A DNA stretch of 64,000 nt from Aeromicrobium erythreum. GTDB taxonomy: Bacteria; Actinomycetota; Actinomycetes; Propionibacteriales; Nocardioidaceae. How positions within the stretch are numbered: the first letter of the stretch is position 1; each line of letters opens with the position of its first letter. This document shows positions 10,660-19,954 of the stretch, in pieces. Both the position numbers and the translations under genes were made by a program. Under the pieces are notes generated by a model. That model was not told the origin of the DNA. It was given only the letters and a program-made list of their open reading frames with translations, and ran no database searches. The stretch is from NCBI RefSeq assembly GCF_001509405.1, contig NZ_CP011502.1, forward strand, positions 2,418,001-2,482,000. Reading direction: 5' to 3'.

Positions 10660-11709
10660 ATGAGCAGCGACACCAGCAGCGAGGACCAGTCCACGGCGGG
10701 CTCCTACGTCACGAGCGGCCAGGAGTTCGACCGCGACATGAACTACATCCCCGACCGCATCACGCGGCAGGGGGGCGCCCCGGTCGACGACCGCGCGGGC
10801 ACCGGCAAGCCGCCCGTGGACGACGCGCCGACCTGGCCCGTCGAGGCCGGCCGCTACCGGCTCGTCGCCGCGCTCGCGTGCCCCTGGGCGACGCGCACCG
10901 TCATCGTGCGCCGCCTCCTCGGGCTGGAGGACGCGCTGTCGCTCGGGCTCGCCGGCCCCACGCACGACAAGCGCAGCTGGACCTTCGACCTCGATCCCGA
11001 CGGGGTCGACCCGGTGCTCGGCATCCCGCGCCTGCAGGACGCGTACTTCGCGCGCTACCCCGACTACCCGCGCGGCATCACGGTGCCCGCCGTCGTCGAG
11101 GTCGAGAGCGGCAAGGTCGTCACGAACGACTTCCCGTGGATCACCCACGACTTCTTCTTCGAGTGGACCGACCACCACCGCGAGGGTGCGCCCGACCTGT
11201 GGCCCGACGCGACCCGCGACGAGATGGAGGAGGTCATGCACCGTGTGTTCACCGAGGTGAACAACGGCGTGTACCGCTGCGGCTTCGCCGGTTCGCAGGA
11301 GGCCTACGACTCCGCGTACGACCGGCTCTGGACCGCGCTCGACTGGCTCGAGGAGCGGCTGACGACGCGTCGCTACCTCATGGGCGACACCATCACCGAG
11401 GCCGACGTGCGGCTCTTCACGACGCTGGCGCGCTTCGACCCCGTCTACCACGGCCACTTCAAGGCCAACCGTCAGACGCTCGCCACGATGCCGGCGCTGT
11501 GGGGCTACGCGCGCGACCTCTACCAGACGCCCGGCTTCGGCGACGCGACCGACTTCGAGCAGATCAAGCAGCACTACTACGTGGTGCAGACCGACATCAA
11601 CCCGACGAGCGTCGTCCCGAAGGGCCCCGACCTCTCCGGCTGGACGACCGCACACCACCGCGAGGAGCTCGGCGGGTCGCCGTTCGGCGACGGCACGCCG
11701 CCCAGCTGA
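10660..11709 (+). CDS. glutathionyl-hydroquinone reductase-like protein (xi-class GST, ECM4/YqjG family)
   Basis: The family reduces S-glutathionyl-hydroquinones to the free hydroquinone. This 349-residue protein has the catalytic thioredoxin-fold motif ACPWATR with Cys74, then the xi-class blocks GPTHDKRSWTF, YPRGITVPAVVE and NDFPWITHDFFFEW. A helical C-terminal domain contains GDTITEADVRLFTTLARFDPVY. Actinobacteria mostly use mycothiol instead of glutathione, so the thiol donor is uncertain. ATG at 10660 is divergent from the leuA leader promoter, and the gene is convergent with the IclR gene. Confidence 0.9.
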   Translation: MSSDTSSEDQSTAGSYVTSGQEFDRDMNYIPDRITRQGGAPVDDRAGTGKPPVDDAPTWPVEAGRYRLVAALACPWATRTVIVRRLLGLEDALSLGLAGPTHDKRSWTFDLDPDGVDPVLGIPRLQDAYFARYPDYPRGITVPAVVEVESGKVVTNDFPWITHDFFFEWTDHHREGAPDLWPDATRDEMEEVMHRVFTEVNNGVYRCGFAGSQEAYDSAYDRLWTALDWLEERLTTRRYLMGDTITEADVRLFTTLARFDPVYHGHFKANRQTLATMPALWGYARDLYQTPGFGDATDFEQIKQHYYVVQTDINPTSVVPKGPDLSGWTTAHHREELGGSPFGDGTPPS

Positions 11710-11733
11710 GCGAGCGGGCGGGGCGGGCGCGGG

Positions 11734-12471
11734 TCAGAGGAGTCGGCCCAGGCGGCGCGCCGACTCCACCACCTGCGTCCCGAGCTCCTCGAAGCGCGCG
11801 GGCACGATGCGGATCGAGGGTCCCGACACCGACAGGGCCCCCACGACGCCGGTGCGCGAGACGATGGGCGCCCCGAGCGAGCTGATACCGGTCGACAGGC
11901 CGTTCTCGTTGATCGAGTACCCGCGGTCTCGGATGGCGACGAGCTCGGCGCGGATCGCGTCGGGGTCGACGAGCGACGCCGGGGTCCGCGGCTCGAGCGG
12001 GCCGGCGAGGTAGCGCTCGACCACGTCGTCGGGGCAGGCCGACAGGTAGGCCAGACCGGTGGCGGAGGCGTGCAGCGGGATCCGCTCCCCCAGCGGCAGG
12101 AACGCGCGGAGGGCGTGGGAGGTGTCGAGCCGCTCGAGCAGCACCAGCACGTCGCCGTCGGGGGCGCAGAGGTGCACGGTCTCGGTCGTGACCAGCTGCA
12201 GGTCGCTCATGAGCGGCAGCGCGAGGTCGCGCAGGCTCTGGCGACCTCCGGCGCCGCCACACACGGACAGCGCGCGCAGGCTCATCGACCAGCGCGCGCT
12301 CGTGCCGCCGGACGACTCCACCCAGCCGACCTCCTGCAGCGTCTGCAGGCAGCGGTGCACGGTGCTCTTCGGCAGGTCCGCGGCCCGGGCGAGCTCGGAC
12401 AGCCCGACCGGCTGGAGCTCGGCGACGCGCTCCAGCACCGAGAACGCGGTCACCACGCTGGCGGTCGTCAC
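11734..12471 (-). CDS. IclR-family transcriptional regulator of the malonate genes
   Basis: A 245-residue regulator with an N-terminal winged helix-turn-helix (residues 5-65, including LSELARAADLPKSTVHRCL) and a C-terminal IclR ligand domain (RIPLHASATGLAYLSACP, GISSLGAPIVSRTGVVGALSVSGP). It is divergent from the malonate carrier and malonyl-CoA synthetase genes with 145 bp between, the usual arrangement for a local regulator. GTG at 12471 follows GAGGAG with a short 3-base spacing; a second in-frame GTG is six codons on. Malonate or malonyl-CoA as ligand is inferred only from the neighbours. Confidence 0.85.
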   Translation of the reverse strand: MTTASVVTAFSVLERVAELQPVGLSELARAADLPKSTVHRCLQTLQEVGWVESSGGTSARWSMSLRALSVCGGAGGRQSLRDLALPLMSDLQLVTTETVHLCAPDGDVLVLLERLDTSHALRAFLPLGERIPLHASATGLAYLSACPDDVVERYLAGPLEPRTPASLVDPDAIRAELVAIRDRGYSINENGLSTGISSLGAPIVSRTGVVGALSVSGPSIRIVPARFEELGTQVVESARRLGRLL

Positions 12472-12510
12472 AGGCTCCTCCTCGGGCTCAGCACGGGCGG
12501 GTCCAGGCAC

Positions 12511-12540
12511 TTGCCCTGCAACACGCGTGTGCTCTACGTT
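12511..12540 (+). promoter_or_regulatory. predicted promoter of the matC-matB operon with an internal palindrome
   Basis: TTGCCC (12511-12516) and TACGTT (12535-12540) with an 18-base spacer make a credible vegetative promoter, about 70 bases before the matC ATG. The spacer contains the perfect 10-bp palindrome ACACGCGTGT (12521-12530), a natural place for a repressor or activator to act. Confidence 0.55.
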
Positions 12541-12568
12541 ACACGCCCGTCCCGGCCTACGGCCCACT

Positions 12569-12584
12569 GTTCCACCTGATGGAC
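12569..12584. promoter_or_regulatory. candidate IclR operator
   Basis: GTTCCACCTGATGGAC is an inverted repeat (TCCA, five-base centre, TGGA, with flanking GT and AC) between the predicted matC promoter and the gene. IclR-family operators commonly have this short-arm form. Binding is unproven, and the ACACGCGTGT palindrome at 12521 is a competing candidate. Confidence 0.35.
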
Positions 12585-12616
12585 CGACCGGGAGCCGTCC
12601 CCCACCTGGAGGCGCC

Positions 12617-13954
12617 ATGACCGCCCAGCTCGTCGCCCTCGGCATCTTCGTCGCCGTGTTCGCGATCGCCGCAGCCCGCAACGTCAACATCGGCATCGTC
12701 CTGTTCCCCGTGGCCGCGCTCGTCGGCCTGTGGATCGCCGACCTCAGCCTGGAGGAGGTGGTCGCGGGGTTCCCGCTGTCGATCCTCGTGCTGCTCGTGG
12801 GCGTCACCTACTTCTTCGGCATCGCCCACAGCAACGGCACCATCGACTGGCTGATCGAGACGTCGCTGGCGCGGGTCGGCGACCGGGACGCCGCGCTGCC
12901 CACCACGTTCTTCGCGCTGACCGCCCTCGTGTCGGCCATGGGCGCTCCGCTCGGCGGGCTCGTCATGGCCCCGATGGGCATGAGCGTCGCGCACCGTCGC
13001 GGCATCGACCCCATGCTCATGGCGTTGTCGATGGGCTGCGGGCTCAGCGCCGGCGCGTTCGCCCCCACCAGCCTGTTCGGCATCATCACGTGGGGCACCG
13101 CCGACGCGGCAGGCATCGCGCTCAGCCCGCTGCTGCTCTTCGCGGTGGCCGTGGTGATCAACCTGGTCCTGCTGGCCGTGGCGCACGTGCTGTTCGGCCG
13201 CGGTCGACGCCGTGCGGAGGCGCCGCGCCTGGAGCGCGCCATGGTCGCGCGAGGTGCCGCGCTGCCGGAGTACGGCCAGTCCTCGCTCTCCCTCGACGAC
13301 GACGCCCCGGCGGAGGTCCGCTCGCCCGGTCGGGCGACGCCGCACCAGGTGCTCACGCTCGTGCTGATGGTCGCGCTCGTCGTGGCCGTCGTGGTGATGG
13401 CGCTCGGCGGCCTCGAGCCCGACATCGGCGTCATCGGCTTCGGCCTGGGTGCGTTGCTGGCGCTGGTCGACCCGGCGGCGGGGAAGGCTGCCATGAGCCG
13501 GATCGACTGGGGCTCGGTGCTCCTGGTCGGCGGCATCATCACCTACGTCGGCGTGCTGACGCAGATGGGCGTGATCGACCTCATCGGCGAGCGCGCCGCG
13601 CACGTCGGCGCACCCGTCGTGGCGGCACTGCTGCTGTGCGCGGCGGCCGGCCTCATCTCGGCCTTCGCGTCGACGACCGGGATGCTCGCCGCGCTGGTCC
13701 CCCTCGCCCTGCCGCTCATCGCCGACGGAGGCATACCCGGCTGGGCGATGATCTGCGCCATCGGCGTCTGCGCGTCGATCGTCGACGTGTCGCCGTTCTC
13801 GACCGTGGGCGCCACCTACGTCGCCACGACCGTCGACCCGGACGCGCGTCCCCGCATGACCAGCCTGCTGACGCGGTGGGGGCTGTCGATGGTCGTCGTC
13901 GGTCCCGTCGCCCTGACCCTGACCCTCATCCTCCCTGGCATGGTGCTCTCATGA
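12617..13954 (+). CDS. matC: MatC-like dicarboxylate (malonate) carrier
   Basis: A hydrophobic 445-residue permease, probably bringing malonate or a related dicarboxylate into the cell. It has about 11 membrane segments in two repeats, separated by a polar loop near residues 195-235. The repeats share STTGML-type and MGAPLGG-type re-entrant regions typical of MatC/SLC13-like carriers, and VDVSPFSTVGA near the C-terminus is a recurring MatC block. ATG at 12617 follows GGAGG with good spacing. It overlaps matB as ATGA, so the two are translationally coupled. The malonate assignment rests mainly on that neighbour. Confidence 0.82.
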   Translation: MTAQLVALGIFVAVFAIAAARNVNIGIVLFPVAALVGLWIADLSLEEVVAGFPLSILVLLVGVTYFFGIAHSNGTIDWLIETSLARVGDRDAALPTTFFALTALVSAMGAPLGGLVMAPMGMSVAHRRGIDPMLMALSMGCGLSAGAFAPTSLFGIITWGTADAAGIALSPLLLFAVAVVINLVLLAVAHVLFGRGRRRAEAPRLERAMVARGAALPEYGQSSLSLDDDAPAEVRSPGRATPHQVLTLVLMVALVVAVVVMALGGLEPDIGVIGFGLGALLALVDPAAGKAAMSRIDWGSVLLVGGIITYVGVLTQMGVIDLIGERAAHVGAPVVAALLLCAAAGLISAFASTTGMLAALVPLALPLIADGGIPGWAMICAIGVCASIVDVSPFSTVGATYVATTVDPDARPRMTSLLTRWGLSMVVVGPVALTLTLILPGMVLS

Positions 13955-15399
13955 CGTCCTCCTCCCCCACGACCCTCCTTCGTGCGCTGCGCGACCTCGA
14001 CCTCCCGGACCACCCGGAGGCCGTCGTGGTCGACGGCCGGGCGCTGTCGCGCGCGGGCCTGCGCGAGGTCGCCGTGGCGTTCGCGTCGCGGCTGCCGGAC
14101 GCCGGGCCGGTGGCGGTGTGCGCCGAGCCGACGCTGGAGACCGTCGTGGCCGTGAGCGGCTGCCTGCTGGCGGGCGTGCCCGTGGTGCCGGTGCCGCCCG
14201 ACGCGGGCCCGGCCGAGACCGCGCACGTGGTGACCGACTCCGGCGCGACGTGCTGGGCCGGGCCACGACGCGACGGCGTGGACCTGCCGCTCGTCGAGGT
14301 GCCGACCGCCCCGACCGCCGGGGACCGAGGCGTCGACCTGCCCGAGCCGGTGGCGGAGACCGAGACGGCCATCGTGCTCTACACGTCGGGCACCACCGGC
14401 GCGCCCAAGGGCGTGGTCCTGAGCCACCGGGCCCTGCGGACCGGGATCGAGGGCCTGGCCGACGCGTGGGGCTGGACGGGCGACGACGTCGTCGCGCACG
14501 GCCTTCCCCTGTTCCACACCCACGGCCTGGTGCTGGGCGTGCTCGGGTCGCTGCACCTGGGCTCGCGCGTCGTGCACACCGGCCGTCCAACGCCGCAGGC
14601 GTACGCGGCGACACCTGCCACCGTCTACTTCGGCGTGCCGACCGTCTGGACGCGCGTGGCGCGCGACCCCGAGGCGGCGCGCGCGCTGTCCGGCGCGCGC
14701 CTGCTCGTGTCGGGCAGCGCTCCGCTGCCCGTGCCCGTCTTCGAGCGGCTGCGCGAGCTCACGGGCCACGCGCTCGTGGAGCGCTACGGCATGACGGAGA
14801 CCATGATCACCCTCAGCACGCGGGCCGACGGCGAACGACGCCCCGGCTGGGTCGGCCTGCCGGTGGGCGAGGCCCGCACGCGCCTGCGGGCCGAGGACGG
14901 CGGCGAGGTGCCGGCGGACGGCGAGACCGTCGGTCGGCTCGAGGTCAGCGGGCCGATGCTGTTCGACGGCTACCTGAACCTGCCGGAGACGACGGCCGAG
15001 GTGCTCGGGTCCGACGGGTGGTTCGCCACGGGCGACCTCGCCGTCGTCGACGCCGACGGCTTCCACCGGATCGTCGGCCGCGAGTCGGTCGACCTGATCA
15101 AGTCCGGGGGCTACCGCATCGGCGCCGGCGAGATCGAGACGTCCCTGCTCGCGCTGCCGGAGGTGCAGGAGGTGGCCGTGCTGGGGCTGCCCGACGAGGA
15201 CCTCGGCCAGCGCATCGTCGCCTACGCGGTGGTCGCGCCCGACGACGCCGACGACGCCCTCGCCGCGCGGATGGTCGAGCACGTCGCGGCGGACCTGTCG
15301 TGGCACAAGCGGCCGCGCGAGGTCCGGTTCGTGCCGTCGCTGCCGCGCAACGCGATGGGCAAGGTGCAGAAGAAGCTCATGCTCGACGTGCCGGGCTGA
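13951..15399 (+). CDS. matB: malonyl-CoA synthetase-like acyl-CoA ligase
   Basis: AMP-forming ligase that probably makes malonyl-CoA from malonate, ATP and CoA. The 482 residues carry the P-loop-like motif LYTSGTTGAPKGVVLSH, the A5 block VERYGMTET, GDLAVVDADG, and ESVDLIKSGGYRIGAGEIE, which is close to the MatB form of the adenylation core. LPRNAMGKVQKK holds the catalytic C-terminal Lys. The short N-terminus also fits MatB rather than fatty acyl-CoA ligases. Together with matC and the divergent IclR gene it makes a malonate utilisation cassette. A related short-chain dicarboxylate substrate is possible. Confidence 0.87.
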   Translation: MTSSSPTTLLRALRDLDLPDHPEAVVVDGRALSRAGLREVAVAFASRLPDAGPVAVCAEPTLETVVAVSGCLLAGVPVVPVPPDAGPAETAHVVTDSGATCWAGPRRDGVDLPLVEVPTAPTAGDRGVDLPEPVAETETAIVLYTSGTTGAPKGVVLSHRALRTGIEGLADAWGWTGDDVVAHGLPLFHTHGLVLGVLGSLHLGSRVVHTGRPTPQAYAATPATVYFGVPTVWTRVARDPEAARALSGARLLVSGSAPLPVPVFERLRELTGHALVERYGMTETMITLSTRADGERRPGWVGLPVGEARTRLRAEDGGEVPADGETVGRLEVSGPMLFDGYLNLPETTAEVLGSDGWFATGDLAVVDADGFHRIVGRESVDLIKSGGYRIGAGEIETSLLALPEVQEVAVLGLPDEDLGQRIVAYAVVAPDDADDALAARMVEHVAADLSWHKRPREVRFVPSLPRNAMGKVQKKLMLDVPG

Positions 15400-15407
15400 G
15401 CCGCGCG

Positions 15408-17579
15408 TCAGCGTCGACGCAGCAGCGACCGCGGCAGGAGCAACGCCCGCAGCCGCTCCCCGCGCGACCCGGCCGCACGCACCCGGTCGACCACCCGGCG
15501 TGCGGCCTCGCGCTCGTCGGCGACGTCGGTGCCCGGCCGGGCGTAGCGCGAGCGCTCGACGGCGGTGAGCACCCGGCGCAGGTCGTCGGGGTCGGCCCGA
15601 GGACCGACCACGTCGACGAGGCCGCGCGGCGTCCCGGCCCGCGGCACGGCCAGCCCGACGTCGACGGCCGACGCCTCCACCTCGCGCCACCACGGCTCGG
15701 GGTCGGAGGCAGCAAGCCGACGACGTCGCAGCAGGCTGCGCAGCAGACCGGGCAGCAGCGCCGCGAGCAGCAGGACGACCGCGACGGTGAGGGCGGTGCG
15801 CGGCGCCGTCGGGGCCTCGGAGTCGGCGGCCGACGCCTCGGTCGTGACCGAGCCCTCCTCCGCGGCGGCATCGCTCGGTCGCTGCGACGGCTGGTCCTGC
15901 GGTGCTGCCTGCTCGGTGCTCTCCGGGGTGCCCTCGGGCTCCTCGAAGCCGGTGCGCGACCCGACGCCCGGCGTCGGCTCGAAGCCGACCCAGCCGACGC
16001 CGTCGAAGTAGATCTCGGGCCACGCGTGCAGGTCGTCGGACGTCACCTCGTACTCGGTGTTCCCGTCGTCGTCGACCCCGGCGGCCTGGCCGGGCGCGTA
16101 GCCGACCGCGATGCGCGACGGCATCCCCAGCTCGCGTGCCATGACCGCCATGGCGGAGGAGAAGTGCACGCAGTAGCCGGCCTTCTCCTCCAGGAACGTG
16201 CCGAGCACGCCGACCCCGTTGCCGTCGTAGTCCTCTGCGACCGGCGCGGTCTCGGAGTAGACGAAGTTCTGGCGGAAGTAGTCCTGCAGCGCCATGGCAC
16301 GGTCGTAGTCGTTGGTGGCGTCGGCCGTGACCTCGCGCGCCGTCGAGGCGACGACCCGCGGCACGTCGTCGGGCAGCGCGGTGTAGTCAAGGGGTACTGC
16401 GGTCGGCGACGTGACCAGCGCCCGCATCTGCTCGGCCGTCGGGAGCCGCTCGAGGCTCGTGACCGTGTACTGCTGGTCGCGCGTCGTGGAGCTGTCGGAG
16501 CTGATGGTCAGGCCGGTGCGGCGCAGCGACCAGGCCCCGCGCAGACCGTCGACGTCGAGCACCGGGTACGGCACCGGCAGCATGCTGCTGCGCAGGTCGG
16601 CGATCCGGATGGTGGTGGTCTCCTGGCTCGTCCGGACCTCCGGCTCGATGCCGATGCGGCTCTCGAACGGGTCGCCGTCGTTCGCCGTCGCCGGACGCCA
16701 CGTGCGGCCGCGGAAGTCGCGCAGCGTCGCGACCTTGAGGTACGGCGGGTCCTGCAGCGTGGTCGTGTAGCGCGCGGAGACGGTGGTGCTGTTGCGACGT
16801 AGGTTCTGGCCCAGCTGCAGCATCGGGTTGATGCCGCGGCCGAACACCTGCGGCGGCGGCTCGCCCCACGGCTTGGCGACGGCGGTGACGTCGGGCAGGA
16901 CGGGGGGCAGCAGCACGCCGACGAGCAGGGCCGAGCCACCGAGACCGAGGGCCGGCACCAGCGACGCCCAGCCCGCGGACGTCGCTGCCGTGCGGGTGCG
17001 CAGGAGCGCGAGCCAGCAGGCGGCCGCCCCGGCGAAGACCCAGAGCGAGGGCGTCTCGCCGGAGACCAGGGCCGGCGCGGCGTAGACCACCAGCAGCACG
17101 GCTCCCGTCAAGAAGACGCCGACGCGCAGACGCAGCACGAGGTCGAGCACCAGGACGAGCAGGCCGAAGGCCCCGGCGAGGAGCAGCACGAGCGGGCGCG
17201 CGGCCGCCGCCGGCGCGGCCTCCTCCATCACGATCACCTGGGCCCGCGACAGCGCCTCGCCGAGTCCCTGGAAGGTCGAGGTGGTCGGGAGGGGTCCGGC
17301 GAACGTCTCGGGGACGAACACCCACCCCAGCACCACCACCAGCACGAGGAGCCCGACCGGGACGGCGAACCGCGGTGCGAGGCTGCCGAGCACCGCGCAG
17401 ACGAGGGCGACCAGGCCGGCGACCAGTGTGGTGGTCACCCACCAGTCACGACCCTCGACGACCGTGTCGTAGCCCAGCAGGAGCACGGCGAGCGCGCCGA
17501 CGACGAGGAGCTGGTCGAGCCAGGGGCGCCGCGGTACGGCGGCGGCGCGACGTCGGGTGGAGGCCTCAGGACGCAGCAC
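15408..17579 (-). CDS. TgpA-like transmembrane transglutaminase-family protein
   Basis: A 723-residue membrane protein. Six or seven helices (DUF3488 region, about residues 20-225) precede an extracytoplasmic transglutaminase-like domain (about 395-540). The papain-like residues are visible: Cys470 in KAGYCVHFSS, His518 in SDDLHAWPEIYF, and an Asp just after it. A low-complexity Ser/Glu stretch leads to another helix near 600 and a cytosolic tail. Such proteins occur with MoxR and DUF58 partners, as here. GTG at 17579 overlaps the DUF58 stop by 14 bp. The physiological substrate of these proteins in actinobacteria is not settled. Confidence 0.9.
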   Translation of the reverse strand: MLRPEASTRRRAAAVPRRPWLDQLLVVGALAVLLLGYDTVVEGRDWWVTTTLVAGLVALVCAVLGSLAPRFAVPVGLLVLVVVLGWVFVPETFAGPLPTTSTFQGLGEALSRAQVIVMEEAAPAAAARPLVLLLAGAFGLLVLVLDLVLRLRVGVFLTGAVLLVVYAAPALVSGETPSLWVFAGAAACWLALLRTRTAATSAGWASLVPALGLGGSALLVGVLLPPVLPDVTAVAKPWGEPPPQVFGRGINPMLQLGQNLRRNSTTVSARYTTTLQDPPYLKVATLRDFRGRTWRPATANDGDPFESRIGIEPEVRTSQETTTIRIADLRSSMLPVPYPVLDVDGLRGAWSLRRTGLTISSDSSTTRDQQYTVTSLERLPTAEQMRALVTSPTAVPLDYTALPDDVPRVVASTAREVTADATNDYDRAMALQDYFRQNFVYSETAPVAEDYDGNGVGVLGTFLEEKAGYCVHFSSAMAVMARELGMPSRIAVGYAPGQAAGVDDDGNTEYEVTSDDLHAWPEIYFDGVGWVGFEPTPGVGSRTGFEEPEGTPESTEQAAPQDQPSQRPSDAAAEEGSVTTEASAADSEAPTAPRTALTVAVVLLLAALLPGLLRSLLRRRRLAASDPEPWWREVEASAVDVGLAVPRAGTPRGLVDVVGPRADPDDLRRVLTAVERSRYARPGTDVADEREAARRVVDRVRAAGSRGERLRALLLPRSLLRRR

Positions 17580-18825
17580 GGGTGCGACTCACCCCCAGGC
17601 GCGACCAGACCTCGGACACGTCGTCGTGGGCGGTGTAGGGGACGTGCCGCCAGCCGGCACGCTCGAGCACCTCGAGCGCCGGTCCGCGCGTCCCGGCGGA
17701 GACGAGCGCGAGCACGCTGGTGGCGCCCGCGAGCGCCTCGGTCCAGGCCTGGGCACGCGCGACGTCGGGACGCCCGAGCACGGCCACCACGGTCCGCTCC
17801 CCGGGATCGGCGTCGGCAGGGTCGGCGCCCGGCAGCGGCTCGAGCACCGCGAGGTCGACGAGGGCCTCCTCGACGGCCTCGACGTGGTCGAGCTGGCGGT
17901 CGACCACGTCGAGCGGCGAGCGGAGGGTGACGGCGAAACCGGCGTGCACGAGGTGGTCGACCATCGACGCCGCGGCGCTGACCGCCCACTCCAGCTCGGG
18001 CGAGTACGACCAGCCGTCCCGCTCCCGGGCGGTGCCGAAGGACGCCGCGTCGGGGTCGACGACGACGCCGATCCTCGGGTCGTCCTGCTGCTCCTCCTGG
18101 CGCACCATGAGCTCGCCGCGGTGCGCGGTGGCCTTCCAGTGCATCCGCTTCAGCGCGTCGCCGGGCAGGTACGTGCGGGCGACCAGGTCGTCCTCGCCGA
18201 TGCCGGCGCGGTGTGCCGCGCCCTGGGCGGCGACCCCCTCGTCGAGCCCCCGGGTCGATCCCGCGTCGAGCGCGTGCCGCCGCGGGAGCACCACGAGGTC
18301 CTGGGCGTCGCCGAAGGTGTGGCGGCGCAGCACGAGGCCGAACGGGTCGACGACCTCGACCCGCAGCGGCCCGAGCACGTGCCGACCTCGCCGCAGGCCC
18401 TGCACGGGGTAGCGGAACCGCGCCCGCGACCGGCGGGTGCGACTGCCGCCGAGCGGCGGGAGCACGCCGCTGGCATCGGCGCTCAGCCCGTGCGGCACGG
18501 TGTCGCTCCAGCGGGCCTCGAGGGCGGGCAGCACCGACAGGTTGGTCACCTCGACGGTGGCGGTCGTGGTGTCGCCCGGCGAGAGCACCTCGGGCGCGAA
18601 GCGCCGCTCGACGACGACCCGCGCCTGCCCGAGGAGCACGAAGACGGCCGCCAGCACGACGACGCCCAGCAGCATCGCCGAGACGCTCAGCAGAGCAGGG
18701 AGCGACAGCAACGGCGCCGCGGCGAGCAGGACCAGCGACGTCACGAGGAAGCCGGCACCACGACCCGTCAGTCGCAGACCAGGCCAGGCCAGGCCAGGAC
18801 GGGGCAGCCGTCGCAGCAGCCTCAC
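17566..18825 (-). CDS. DUF58 domain protein
   Basis: A 419-residue protein with two N-terminal membrane helices (about residues 22-65), a beta-rich central part, and the DUF58 signature DDLVARTYLPGDALKRMHWK near residue 210. The C-terminal half resembles a von Willebrand A-like fold (IGVVVDPDAA). DUF58 proteins are thought to work with MoxR ATPases, whose gene lies 22 bp upstream. GTG at 18825 is the first start in frame after moxR. The DNA for its N-terminus carries a short GGCCT repeat. The cellular role is unknown. Confidence 0.87.
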   Translation of the reverse strand: MRLLRRLPRPGLAWPGLRLTGRGAGFLVTSLVLLAAAPLLSLPALLSVSAMLLGVVVLAAVFVLLGQARVVVERRFAPEVLSPGDTTTATVEVTNLSVLPALEARWSDTVPHGLSADASGVLPPLGGSRTRRSRARFRYPVQGLRRGRHVLGPLRVEVVDPFGLVLRRHTFGDAQDLVVLPRRHALDAGSTRGLDEGVAAQGAAHRAGIGEDDLVARTYLPGDALKRMHWKATAHRGELMVRQEEQQDDPRIGVVVDPDAASFGTARERDGWSYSPELEWAVSAAASMVDHLVHAGFAVTLRSPLDVVDRQLDHVEAVEEALVDLAVLEPLPGADPADADPGERTVVAVLGRPDVARAQAWTEALAGATSVLALVSAGTRGPALEVLERAGWRHVPYTAHDDVSEVWSRLGVSRTRAAS

Positions 18826-18847
18826 GCCGTGGTCACCGACCGGTGGC

Positions 18848-19789
18848 TCATCGGGGCTCCACCGCGCCCTGCGGCACGGGAGTCTCGGCCACGATGCGGC
18901 GCACCGTCTCCTCCACGGGCGCCGAGCCCCGGGCCGGGACGAGCCGGTGCGGGAGCACGAGCGGGGCGAGGGCGTCGACGTCGTCGGGCAGCACGTAGTC
19001 GCGGTCGTCCAGGTAGGCGCGGGCCTTGGCGACACGCACCAGCTGCAGGGTCGCGCGCGGGCTGGCGCCGAGGCGCAACGCGGCGTCCTCACGCGTGGCG
19101 CGCGCGATCGCCACGCAGTACCGCTCGACCGACTCCGACGCGAAGACGGCACGTGCCTGGGCGATCATCACGCGGACGTCGTCGATGGTCACGACCGGCT
19201 GCAGCCGGTCGAGGGGGTTGTCGACGTCGCGGTCGCGCAGCATCTCCAGCTCGGCATCGACGTCGGGGTAGCCCATCGAGATCCGGGCGGTGAAGCGGTC
19301 GCGCTGGGCCTCGGGCAACGCGTACGTGCCCTCCATCTCGTACGGGTTCTGCGTGGCGATCACGCTGAACGGCGTCGCCAGCCGGTGGGTGCGCCCGTCG
19401 ACCGTGACCTGCCGCTCCTCCATGGCCTCCAGGAGCGCGGACTGGGTCTTGGGGGAGGCGCGGTTGATCTCGTCGCCGATGACGATGTTCGCGAACACCG
19501 CACCGGGCTTGAACTCGAACTCGCCCTTCTGCTGGTTGAACGCCGAGACGCCGGTGACGTCGGAGGGCAGCAGGTCGGGCGTGAACTGGATGCGACGCAC
19601 GGAGCCGTCGACGCTGCGCGCGAGCGCGCGGGCGAGCACGGTCTTGCCGACGCCGGGGACGTCCTCGATCAGCAGGTGGCCCTCGGCGAGCAGGACCACG
19701 ACGGCGGTCTGGACCGCCTCGGGCTTGCCGTCGACGACGGACTCGATGTTCGTGAGGACACGGCGGGCGGCGGCTCGGGCGTCGTCCAT
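18848..19789 (-). CDS. MoxR-family AAA ATPase
   Basis: A 313-residue chaperone-like ATPase of the MoxR branch. Walker A is EDVPGVGKTVLARAL, Walker B is VIGDEINRASPKTQSALLEAM, and sensor 1 is VIATQNP. The C-terminal lid includes LGASPRATLQLVRVAKARAYL, typical of MoxR. ATG at 19789 is preceded by GAGGGAG; an upstream in-frame start at 19828 has none. It is the first gene of a MoxR-DUF58-transglutaminase operon. MoxR proteins are thought to help mature or insert cofactors in partner complexes; the partner here is probably DUF58. Confidence 0.93.
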   Translation of the reverse strand: MDDARAAARRVLTNIESVVDGKPEAVQTAVVVLLAEGHLLIEDVPGVGKTVLARALARSVDGSVRRIQFTPDLLPSDVTGVSAFNQQKGEFEFKPGAVFANIVIGDEINRASPKTQSALLEAMEERQVTVDGRTHRLATPFSVIATQNPYEMEGTYALPEAQRDRFTARISMGYPDVDAELEMLRDRDVDNPLDRLQPVVTIDDVRVMIAQARAVFASESVERYCVAIARATREDAALRLGASPRATLQLVRVAKARAYLDDRDYVLPDDVDALAPLVLPHRLVPARGSAPVEETVRRIVAETPVPQGAVEPR

Positions 19790-19954
19790 GGGACTCCCTC
19801 GGTCGGTGGCGGGGGGTCGGTCCATCATCCCCTGCTCCCCCCAACGTCGCAGGACGACCAGGAGTTTCCGCCGGGCCTCCCCGTCCCCGCGATGTGCGGA
19901 CCTGGCGACGGTCTTCCGGGGGAGGACCGACGCCAGGCCGGCACGACGCGTCGA

